DNA from: an uncultured Kiritimatiellota bacterium
GTDB lineage: Bacteria > Verrucomicrobiota > Kiritimatiellia > RFP12 > UBA1067
NCBI GenBank assembly: GCA_934643865.1
Contig: CAKUCX010000047.1
Location: 1 to 25,935 of the forward strand
Length of the DNA stretch: 25,935 bases
Direction of reading: 5' to 3'
This document shows positions 13,236-20,644 of this stretch, piece by piece. How positions within the stretch are numbered: position 1 is the stretch's first letter; each line of letters opens with the position of its first letter. The notes beneath the pieces were generated by a model. That model was not told the DNA's origin. It was given only the letters and a program-made list of their open reading frames with translations, and made no database searches. The position numbers and the translations under genes are program-made.

Positions 13236-16103
13236 CTATCTGACGACCAGCAGCGTTCCTTTCGTGGGGCCGAAACGGAGAGACTTGCCGCCGGCTGACT
13301 TGCGGCAGACCCAGCGGCCGAACGTCGCCGTGTCGAGCGCCAACGTGGGGACAGGCCCCTCCAGCTTCGCCGTAGACGTGAGGAACGCCGTCTTGTCACG
13401 ATCCCTGTAGGCGGACAGTTTCTCGGGATCCGTGACGACGAGCCGCGCACCCTCGGCGACGCGCAGCCGCCCGACCGTGAGCGTCCGCCCCTCCCCAAAC
13501 AGGTCGGCGCATGAAAGGCGCAGCTCGTCCGTCACCGTGACAAGGCCGCTGCCCGTCAGCGTGACCGTACCGTAGCCGCCAATCGACGGCACGGCGCGTT
13601 CCCATCCGCCGCCGAAGCGGATTTCGCCGCCCTTCAGCACGAGCGGCGACCCCGCCGGATACGTGTCGGAGACGAATTCGAGCGAACCGCCCTCGACCGC
13701 CGTCGCGCCTTCGTAGGTGTTGGGCGCATTCTTCAGCATTGTGAGCCTCAGCAATCCTGCGCCCCGCTTCACGAGGCCGCCGGACGGTGCGGGCGCGCCG
13801 ACGGTGAACGGACAGGCAAACGTCTTCTTGCCGTCGCCGGACGCGATCGTCACCGTGAGGTCGCCCGGCACGTCATTTCCGGGGCTCGTCACCGTGATGC
13901 CAGTCAGCGTCCCCGTCGCCTCGTCCAGCTCCGCCGCCGCCGTCGCGCCATGGACGTTCACGCCCGAAATCACCACGCGCGGCGGCGCCACGTACTTGTT
14001 CTTGAACGCGACGTCCGTTGGCAGCGAGACCGTGCGCAGGACGTTCCCGGACGGCTTCTGGATCGGCACGTTCCAATCCACGTCGCCCATCGTGGCGGAT
14101 TCCGCCGTGTCCACCGTGAGTCCGCCCGCATAGACCGTCACGCGGTCGGGGTCGTCATGCGTGCCGAAGTTGTTCTGGAAGAACATGCCGTTGTTCAAAG
14201 CCTTCAGGACGCCGCCGTCAAAGTTCACGTAGAACTTCGCGTTCGCCGTCGCGGCCCGGAACGTCTCGTCGCTGAAGTTCGGCGTCGCCGTCGTGTCGCC
14301 GTACAGCCCCATGCGCTCCTTGAACATCTTGGCGCACGCGAGCGTCGCGCCGTCCCGCACGGAAAGGACGCTCGTCACGGCGTTGGACGAGACGTAGGCG
14401 ATCACCGACTTGCCCGCCGCGAGCGCAAAGGAAGTGCCGTCGCCGGAGACCGTGAGGACGGCCTCCACGTCCTTCTGGTTCAGCAGCGCGTCCGCGTGGC
14501 AGAGGACGGCGTGATGCGCCCCCGCGAATGCGCCGCCCGTCTGATGCCAGAGCGCGTATGACCCGCTTTCGCGCGCGAGGCGCAACGACAGGGCGTTCGC
14601 GGCGGTCATGTCCACGCGCCCGCCGCGCTGGCGGACGATCCCGACGCCCGCGCGCCCCATCGTGAGGAAGCCCTCCGACGCGAACTCGCCCGCGTTCACC
14701 GCGAGATAGCCCGCACCCGCCAGTCCGAGCCAGCCCTGATTGGCGGAGCCGCCGCGCCAGAACAGCTGGCCGCCGTCCAGGTAGACGGCTCCGACGCTGC
14801 CGGCATACCGTCCGACGTTCAGGTCGTTCGAGACGACCGCGCCCGCGCCAATCTCCAGGACGCCAAACTGGCCCTTGTCGCGTCCGACCATGAGATGGCG
14901 CTTGTCCGCATTCGCCGCCGTGCCGTTGGCGGACGCTGGCATCGTGAACGTACTCGCGCCCGTCAGCGTCAGGCGCGCCGCGTTCGCCCAGTCGCCCTGC
15001 ACGAGGGCCGCCGCGTCATTCGGCGTGAAGCCGGACGAACCGACCGTGCGGTTCGTGACGGCGAATGTCCCGGCGCCCGTCAGCGCGAGCGTGGCGTTCG
15101 TGACCGCGAGCGCGCCCACCGTGCGTGACAGGCCTCCCGTCACGGAGAAAATGCCGGGGCCCTTCACGCGGAAAGTGCCGGGGCCGTCCAGCGCGCCCGC
15201 GAGCGTCGAGACTTTCGTCGCGTCGTCGAATGCCGCATTCTTCGACTCCCATGTCAGCCCCGATCCGAACGTGACGGCCTCCCGCAGCGTGTTCTGCTTG
15301 TCATCCTTCTTCGTCACCGAAACTGTCGCCGTCCCCGCCGCGACGACGGGCCACGTCACATCCGTACCGTAGAGGCTCATCACCGTGCCGTCCGCAAAGC
15401 GCAGCGCCGAATCACCGAACGCCTCGCAGCCGAGCGGCGCCTGCATGAGGATCGCGCCTTCCGACACTTCGATGTCGCCGGGATTCGTCACGGTCGTGCC
15501 CATGATGTAGAACTCGAACATCTGCGCACTTGCGCGAATCGTCAGCCGGTGTCCGCCCATGTCCAGCGCACACCCCTTCGGACTGCCGAAGCCCCACCGG
15601 GCGTCCGCGCCCAGCGTCGTGTCGCCGTTCAGGGTCACGTCCTGGAAAAGCCCGTGTCGCGAGCCGGCGTTCGTGCCCGACCGCTGCACCGCACCCCGTC
15701 CGTCCGCGCCCGCGCCGGACACCACCAGCGTCGTCGCGAGCGCCGACGTGCCGCCCGAACCCTCCGTATCGACAATCGCCAGCGTCGCGCCGTTCGCCAC
15801 CATGATCCGTTCATGCGGCGGCGTCTCCGTGCCGAGTCCGCCGAGCGCGGCATACGAGCCGCGCAGCGTACCGCCGTTCACGACAAGGCCGCCCGTGAAC
15901 GTGTTGGCGTCCGTGCCGAGGTCGAGGACGCCCGCGCCCTCCTTGACGAGGCGAACGGCGCCGGAGATTCCGGACGTGTAGGTCGCCGTGCCGCTTGTGA
16001 CGGTAAACGTCCAGGTGTCGCCGTCGATGACGGGTTCGACCGTATTCTCGGCACGTGCGGCAACTGCCGCCGCGACGAGGGACAGGATGAGCCTCATTTT
16101 CAT
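13236..16103 (-). CDS. Secreted autotransporter-associated beta-strand repeat protein
   Basis: 955 residues with a signal peptide (KMRLILSLVAAAVAARA). The body is built from PATR-like repeats. The first is LVKEGAGVLDLGTDANTF followed by GGLVVNGGTLRG. A second clear copy near residue 740 is LVKRGAGLLRL with NTYEGATAVEGGSLEF. Glycine/valine/threonine-rich beta-helix sequence fills the middle. No autotransporter beta-barrel, anchor helix or PEP-CTERM motif is present; the protein ends TKGTLLVVR. The family forms long beta-helical surface or secreted proteins. The start has AGGGGA 7 nt upstream. It is the last gene of its operon, 18 bp after the two-module glycosidase, suggesting a surface protein that helps bind or display the same glycan. 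The binding target is unknown. Confidence 0.8.
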   Translation of the reverse strand: MKMRLILSLVAAAVAARAENTVEPVIDGDTWTFTVTSGTATYTSGISGAVRLVKEGAGVLDLGTDANTFTGGLVVNGGTLRGSYAALGGLGTETPPHERIMVANGATLAIVDTEGSGGTSALATTLVVSGAGADGRGAVQRSGTNAGSRHGLFQDVTLNGDTTLGADARWGFGSPKGCALDMGGHRLTIRASAQMFEFYIMGTTVTNPGDIEVSEGAILMQAPLGCEAFGDSALRFADGTVMSLYGTDVTWPVVAAGTATVSVTKKDDKQNTLREAVTFGSGLTWESKNAAFDDATKVSTLAGALDGPGTFRVKGPGIFSVTGGLSRTVGALAVTNATLALTGAGTFAVTNRTVGSSGFTPNDAAALVQGDWANAARLTLTGASTFTMPASANGTAANADKRHLMVGRDKGQFGVLEIGAGAVVSNDLNVGRYAGSVGAVYLDGGQLFWRGGSANQGWLGLAGAGYLAVNAGEFASEGFLTMGRAGVGIVRQRGGRVDMTAANALSLRLARESGSYALWHQTGGAFAGAHHAVLCHADALLNQKDVEAVLTVSGDGTSFALAAGKSVIAYVSSNAVTSVLSVRDGATLACAKMFKERMGLYGDTTATPNFSDETFRAATANAKFYVNFDGGVLKALNNGMFFQNNFGTHDDPDRVTVYAGGLTVDTAESATMGDVDWNVPIQKPSGNVLRTVSLPTDVAFKNKYVAPPRVVISGVNVHGATAAAELDEATGTLTGITVTSPGNDVPGDLTVTIASGDGKKTFACPFTVGAPAPSGGLVKRGAGLLRLTMLKNAPNTYEGATAVEGGSLEFVSDTYPAGSPLVLKGGEIRFGGGWERAVPSIGGYGTVTLTGSGLVTVTDELRLSCADLFGEGRTLTVGRLRVAEGARLVVTDPEKLSAYRDRDKTAFLTSTAKLEGPVPTLALDTATFGRWVCRKSAGGKSLRFGPTKGTLLVVR

Positions 16104-16121
16104 GGTCGTGTCCCCTTTCGT

Positions 16122-19100
16122 TTAGTTTGACTGCTGATTCGTGACAAGCCGGAAGTCCTGCGCGGGGACGGTGATGCCGTCCGCCGTCTGCGGACGCATC
16201 GCGTGGTTGACGTAGATCGTCTCGCCGTTCCCGTAGCGGACGCGCACGAGGCCCGGCGCCAGCTCGTCGTGCCGCGCCATTTCCTCCAACTGGAGGTGGC
16301 GAAGTCCCTTGAACTGCTCGTAGGCCGCCGCGATGGCAGGAATGTTGCGGTCGCCGAACGAGTAGAAGATGGGGCGGCCGCCGAACTCCACGAGAATCAG
16401 GTTGTCACGTGTCGAGAGGACGCCCTGCGTGACGCGATCCGGGTTGGAGAGGACGACATCGTGGAACGCGAGTTCCCAGAACGGCACGATCTTGTCCTCC
16501 AGCGTCTTGCGTCCGGCAGCCCGCGCGTCCCGCTGGTCGCGGATGCGCGGCGTCGCGTAGTTGATGTAGTCGAGGTAGCCGACGAGCCAGTCGCCGCAGC
16601 ACTCGCTCGCGAAGCCGCCGAAGCGGTCGCGGCAGAGGCGCGCCGCCTTGAGCATGTACTGGAGCTGCTGGGGACGCGTCGCCGCGTGGCTCGGGGCAAG
16701 GCAGCGGTAGGGGAACGCGCTGGAGAAGACGTCGATGTAGTGGGCGCCCCAGAAGCCGAGGCCGGCCGCGCGCCGCAGGCTGTCCGGCATGAAGCCCTGC
16801 ACGTCCCAGGCGTTGCGGAGGCAGAGGTTGTAGGCCTTGCCGCCGCACCACGAGCCGTTCACGTCAAAGCCTTTCGTGCCGAGGCAGGCGATGTTGCCGT
16901 TGTCCCACAGCGGCGAGACGGTGTAGCAGTCGGTGTAGTTCTCCTGCGCGTCGATGATGTAGCCGAGCGCTTTCGCGCCCGCGATGAGCCGTCGCAGTCC
17001 GGCCTCGCCGCCCGCGGCCTCCTCCACGGGGAAGACCGCCGGGGCGCGTCCGTCGTAGCCGCCCGTCTGCCAGCCCGCGACGACGACGGAGAGGTCGTCC
17101 ACGCCGCGCGCCTTGAGCTTCTTCAGGTTCTCGAGCGCCTCGTCGAACGAGCAGACGCGGCGGACGGGATGCTCCGTCTCCGGCGTGAAGTCGCGCGCGT
17201 CGTCCGGCCGCTTGAACGGCTTCGCGGCGCACTGCTGGCGCACCGTCACGGCGCGCGACAGCTTCAGCAGGTGCGGCATTGTCTTCGCGCGTTCCTTCAG
17301 GGGCCTGATTTCCGGATCGCGCGCCTCCTTGTAGCGGCGGAACGCCTTGGCCATCTCGTTGTAGCCCGCGCCCTTCGGCAGGTCGTGGACGACGACGCTC
17401 ATGTCCTCGTAGGCGTCGATGCCCGTGTCCTCGATGCGCCAGCGAGGGAACGCGCGGTAGACGCCGCCCTCGGACGTCACGCGCTGATTGTACTCGAAGC
17501 GCATCCCCTCAACGACCGCGAGGAACGACCCCTGCGGCGTCTTCATGCCGTAGTAGGGGAGCGTCAGCCAGTTGCGCAGCTGCTGCCACGAGCCTTTCGG
17601 GCGCGTGAAATGGCCGAGGACGCCGCGCTGGCTCACCCAGTAGCCGTCGTCCCCGACGCGCGCCTGTGCGCAGCCGACGTGAAGGTCGACGTCCCGCGCG
17701 CCGGTCGCGTCGCCCGCCGGCACCGTGTAGCGCCAGCCGCCGTCCGCCTGTCGCACGCCGACCACCGCATTCGTCCGCGCCGTGCCGTCCTTCGCCCAGA
17801 CGACCGCCCAGCCGTCCGCGCGCACGGGCGTCGGCTCGGACGCGGCGGCGAGCGTGCGCATGAGCGCGCGGAAGCGTTCCGGCGTGCGCGGCGCCGTCGG
17901 CTTCAGCGAGTCGAGCGGACGCGCCAGCAGGGCCGCAACCTCGGCCGCGCACGGCTCCAGCTTCAGGGGCGTCGTGCGGTCGCCCGCCGCGAGCAATGCG
18001 GCGGCCCTCTCGGCGAAGCGGCGCGCGCGCGGCGCGTAGAGGTGGCGCGCGAGCTCGTACTGGTGGCTGCGGCAGTAGTCGTTCACGGCATTGTCGAGGA
18101 GCACGCGCGGGAAGTCGGGGTTCGTCACCTTCTTGACCGCATCGAGCCGCAGATACGACTCCCAAAGCGAATAATCGGTGTGGCTCGCAAGCACGTCCGC
18201 CATCAGGTCCGCCCGCTGCGCAAGCTCCGCCGCCCGCGCCGCGAGGCCCGCGCCGTCCGCCGCGCCGCGTTGCCACGCCGTGAAGGCGCGGTCGAATCGG
18301 CGCGCGTCGTGGATCAGCCAGCGGTCGAGCGCCGTGCGCGCGAGATCGACCGCGTCGCGGCGGATCGCCTCGCCCTCCCAGCGGATCCCGGCCAGCGCGG
18401 CGAAGACCGACCGCACGTCGGCGAGCGCCGCCTCCCAGCGGCTTTCGGAGCCGGGGCCGTAGACGTCCGGGTGCGGGAACGCGCCGAGCGTCGTGCCGCA
18501 GAAGAGCGTGCCGTAGCTGCGGCCCCAGTTGAGGAGCGGACCCATCGGAATGACCCGCATCCAGATGCGCTTCATCGCCTCGGCCTGGTCGCCGTAGCGG
18601 CTCGCGCAGAACTCGTCCAGCACGGCTTCGTGTCCAAGGGGCTTCGCCGACCAGGCGTTCGCCGTGAAGAAGCGGAGCGCGAGGGAATCCGTGTGGCTCG
18701 CCTCCGGCCAGAGGATGAAGCCCTTGCAGAACGGGTCGTTCTGCACGAGCCGCTGGCGCGCCTCGATGACCGGGTAGTTCGCGCGCACGTCGAGCGCGCT
18801 CTCGTAGGCGAGGAACATCGAATAGGTGTAGGGGAACTTGCCGATGACGCCCCACTTCGTGAAGTTGTTGCCGCCGAGCGCCTTCAGCTCGGAACGGTAG
18901 TCGCGCGTCGCGTCCCCTTCGTAGTCCCAGATGATGTCACGCGCCGGGTCGAGTTCCTTCAGCAGCGACCGGACCTCGTCGGGATTCCACGTGTAGTAGA
19001 AGTCCCAGCCGGCGATGAGGTTCTTCGCGTTCGGATATTCGCGATGGGCGCGGTCAAGGAACTTCTTCAGCGCCGTGACCTTGAGGCTGAGGTTGTCCGC

Positions 19101-20018
19101 ACGGTTCGTGAAGCACCGCCGCTCGCCGAGGCCGGGCGTGTGGAGAAGCTCCTGCTTGTCGCGGCCTTGTCCATACGCCTCGACCGCCGTCTGCGTCAGC
19201 TTCCAGTAGGCGTCGGCCCAGCGGTCGTCCCGGATGTCCCAGACGAGGCCGTTCGGCTCCGAATAGCTCTTCGTCGCCTGCGGCAGGAACGGCGGCCTCA
19301 TCTTCTCCAGAAACGCGCGGGGCGTGCGCGAATACCAGTGGGTCATCGTGCCGAAGTCCTCGGGGATCATCAGGCCCCGGTCGAACGCATACTTCTGCAC
19401 GTTCCGGCGAAGGCGGCCGCGGTAGTCAAGCGGCCAGAAGAGCGTGCGGTTGTCGAACCCCTTGCCCGCGTCGGCCGGCGTCTGCGCGGCATCCGGGTAG
19501 GGCACGACGTCCGGGTAGGCGCGCTGGAAAAGATCGTCTTGCCCGATGCGCAGCATGAAGACGTTGAGCCGCCGCTTGAGGCACCAGTCGATCTCGCGCG
19601 TCCACTCCTGGGGCCCCCAGTGCTCGGCCTGGAAGCGCGTGAGGCCCCGGTGCGCGAAATAGCGGATGCCGCGGTACTCGAAGTGGGCTTCCTCCTTCAC
19701 ATTGAGGCCGGAGAGGTCGATCGCGTCCTTCTGCGGCACGACGTCGACGTCCCAGAACCAGCGGCAGCCGCCGCGCCGTTCCAGGAGGTCGTAGAGACCG
19801 TACCAGACGCTCCGCACGTTCGAGCCGACGACCTTCGCGCCCGCGCCGTCGGACGTGATCGCGTAGGCATCCCTGCCGGAGGCGGACACCGCCGGATCGA
19901 CGGCGAACGTGACGAGCCCGTCGGCGGGCGGCTTCCCGGTGATCTTCTCGTAGTAGCGCGCGAACTCCGCCGTCGGCAGGGCAAACGCAGCGGACAGCAT
20001 CAGCAGAGGAGCAATCAT
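16122..20018 (-). CDS. Two-module glycosidase: GH89-like N-terminal and GH101/129-like C-terminal parts
   Basis: 1298 residues with a short signal sequence (IAPLLMLSAAFALP). Residues 10-120 form the small alpha/beta domain that precedes GH67, GH89 and DUF4838 barrels (YYEKITGKPPADG, VWYGLYDLLERRGGCRWF, AHFEYRGIRYF). The barrel resembles alpha-N-acetylglucosaminidase GH89: WTREIDWCLKRRLNVFML then GQDDLFQRAYP, candidate acid Glu299 in LGERR, candidate nucleophile Glu367 in WDYEGDATRDY, and a helical tail with CASRYGD. The C-terminal 450 residues form a second barrel with GAHYIDVFSSA (Asp1096) and FASECCGDW (Glu1139), a pattern like GH101/GH129/DUF5696 alpha-N-acetylgalactosaminidases. The ATG overlaps the previous stop as ATGA. 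If both guesses hold, it removes alpha-GlcNAc and alpha-GalNAc from mucin-type glycans. That the protein is a glycosidase is fairly secure; the family assignments are inference. Confidence 0.6.
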   Translation of the reverse strand: MIAPLLMLSAAFALPTAEFARYYEKITGKPPADGLVTFAVDPAVSASGRDAYAITSDGAGAKVVGSNVRSVWYGLYDLLERRGGCRWFWDVDVVPQKDAIDLSGLNVKEEAHFEYRGIRYFAHRGLTRFQAEHWGPQEWTREIDWCLKRRLNVFMLRIGQDDLFQRAYPDVVPYPDAAQTPADAGKGFDNRTLFWPLDYRGRLRRNVQKYAFDRGLMIPEDFGTMTHWYSRTPRAFLEKMRPPFLPQATKSYSEPNGLVWDIRDDRWADAYWKLTQTAVEAYGQGRDKQELLHTPGLGERRCFTNRADNLSLKVTALKKFLDRAHREYPNAKNLIAGWDFYYTWNPDEVRSLLKELDPARDIIWDYEGDATRDYRSELKALGGNNFTKWGVIGKFPYTYSMFLAYESALDVRANYPVIEARQRLVQNDPFCKGFILWPEASHTDSLALRFFTANAWSAKPLGHEAVLDEFCASRYGDQAEAMKRIWMRVIPMGPLLNWGRSYGTLFCGTTLGAFPHPDVYGPGSESRWEAALADVRSVFAALAGIRWEGEAIRRDAVDLARTALDRWLIHDARRFDRAFTAWQRGAADGAGLAARAAELAQRADLMADVLASHTDYSLWESYLRLDAVKKVTNPDFPRVLLDNAVNDYCRSHQYELARHLYAPRARRFAERAAALLAAGDRTTPLKLEPCAAEVAALLARPLDSLKPTAPRTPERFRALMRTLAAASEPTPVRADGWAVVWAKDGTARTNAVVGVRQADGGWRYTVPAGDATGARDVDLHVGCAQARVGDDGYWVSQRGVLGHFTRPKGSWQQLRNWLTLPYYGMKTPQGSFLAVVEGMRFEYNQRVTSEGGVYRAFPRWRIEDTGIDAYEDMSVVVHDLPKGAGYNEMAKAFRRYKEARDPEIRPLKERAKTMPHLLKLSRAVTVRQQCAAKPFKRPDDARDFTPETEHPVRRVCSFDEALENLKKLKARGVDDLSVVVAGWQTGGYDGRAPAVFPVEEAAGGEAGLRRLIAGAKALGYIIDAQENYTDCYTVSPLWDNGNIACLGTKGFDVNGSWCGGKAYNLCLRNAWDVQGFMPDSLRRAAGLGFWGAHYIDVFSSAFPYRCLAPSHAATRPQQLQYMLKAARLCRDRFGGFASECCGDWLVGYLDYINYATPRIRDQRDARAAGRKTLEDKIVPFWELAFHDVVLSNPDRVTQGVLSTRDNLILVEFGGRPIFYSFGDRNIPAIAAAYEQFKGLRHLQLEEMARHDELAPGLVRVRYGNGETIYVNHAMRPQTADGITVPAQDFRLVTNQQSN

Positions 20019-20536
20019 GTTTCCTGTCCCTTTCTCAAGCGGGTGAAGCTTTTTCGTGCAAGGAGGATGACAAGCGCACCGGCGAGGGCGAAGAGCGCAA
20101 GCGAGGCGAGCGACGCCCGCATGCCGAAGAGTCCGTTCAGACCGCCGAGAAGCCCCGAACCGAGCGCGCCGAGGACGTTTCCGCCGCACCCGAAGAAGCC
20201 GACCGCCGCCGCGCGGTAGCGCGGGCTCACCACGTCGAGGAGCGCCGCGTAGAGGTTCGAGTCGTAGACGCCCGCCGCGACGCCGAAGCAGAAGATCGCC
20301 GCGCAGACGACGGGGACAGACCCCGCGAAGGCCATCGCGTAGGCGCGGACGTCCGCGCCGGCGGCCACGAGCGGCGCAACGCGCGCGGTCACCGCCGAGG
20401 CATCCAAGTCGCAGGCCGCGATGCGGACGCCGTGCGCCGCCAGGCGGCGACAGGTCGCGAAGCCGATGTTGCCCGCCGCGCCCGTCACGAGCGCCACGCG
20501 GCCGTCAAATGTGCAGAGATTCGAGTCAGTGCCCAT
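20015..20536 (-). pseudogene. Hybrid ORF: SDR Rossmann N-terminus joined to MFS transporter C-terminus
   Basis: 173 codons from two unrelated families. Residues 11-68 are the start of a short-chain dehydrogenase: GRVALVTGAAGNIGFATCRR with the TGxxxGxG loop, then IAACDLDASAV and GADVRAYAM. The frame then continues as the last three helices of an MFS transporter (GVYDSNLYAALLDVVSPRYR, GFFGCGGNVLGALGSG, LASLALFALAGALVILLARK). The SDR catalytic YxxxK and nine MFS helices are missing, so neither activity is possible. The joint is near 20330-20345. The ribosome binding site is strong (GAGGAG, 5 nt) and the stop overlaps the glycosidase start as ATGA, so it may serve as a translation-coupled leader. 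It is most likely the scar of a deletion joining an SDR gene to a downstream MFS gene. An MFS sugar permease next to the glycosidase would have made sense before the deletion. Confidence 0.75.
20312..20324. repeat. Palindrome-like GGGGACAGACCCC at the SDR/MFS joint
   Basis: Differs at one position from the 13-nt core GGGGTCAGACCCC of the palindromes at 22.1 and 24.4-24.6 kb. It lies about 10-20 bp on the MFS side of the joint. It may be a decayed palindrome or coincidence in GC-rich DNA. Confidence 0.35.
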
Positions 20537-20562
20537 AATTTCTCCTCAACGCCCAATATGAT

Positions 20563-20568
20563 ACTATA
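20563..20568 (-). promoter_or_regulatory. Candidate -10 box for the glycosidase operon
   Basis: TATAGT on the minus strand, about 27 nt before the ATG at 20536. At the correct distance upstream the -35 region (GATAGG) is poor. This would suit a promoter that needs an activator such as the adjacent AraC-type regulator. Confidence 0.35.
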
Positions 20569-20575
20569 TCGCACT

Positions 20576-20608
20576 CTGCTTTTTGCCTATCAGAAAACCT
20601 GCTTTTTG
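20576..20608. promoter_or_regulatory. Candidate operator: direct repeat CTGCTTTTTG with 23-bp period
   Basis: Two identical 10-bp copies (20576-20585 and 20599-20608) stand 23 bp apart, about two helical turns, as is usual for AraC/XylR-type half-sites. The left copy is next to the presumed -35 region of the minus-strand operon, and the right copy overlaps the TTGACA box of the regulator's own promoter. An inverted repeat AAAACCT/AGGTTTT (20594-20600 and 20622-20628) also flanks the right copy. Confidence 0.45.
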
Positions 20609-20633
20609 ACAAACATCCAGGAGGTTTTATGGT
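20606..20633 (+). promoter_or_regulatory. Candidate promoter of the XylR/AraC-type regulator
   Basis: TTGACA (20606-20611), then TATGGT (20628-20633) after 16 bp. A better-looking TATACT (20633-20638) is 21 bp away, too far for the same -35. Either choice puts the transcription start within a few bases of the ATG at 20645, so the transcript may be nearly leaderless. Confidence 0.4.
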
Positions 20634-20644
20634 ATACTTCCATT

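Noticed and set aside
13236..16103. Full autotransporter (type V secretion)
   Set aside because: Repeats are of the autotransporter-associated type but no C-terminal beta-barrel sequence is present.
16203..20219. Very long open frame on the plus strand opposite the two-module glycosidase
   Set aside because: Arg/Ala/Val-rich sequence with no domain or motif; it is a by-product of GC-rich codon use on the minus strand. The same applies to the plus-strand frames at 8288-11455, 2001-3347 and 11418-13298.
20015..20536. A genuine small SDR or small membrane transporter gene
   Set aside because: The SDR part lacks the active site and the MFS part has only three helices; the family changes abruptly at one point.
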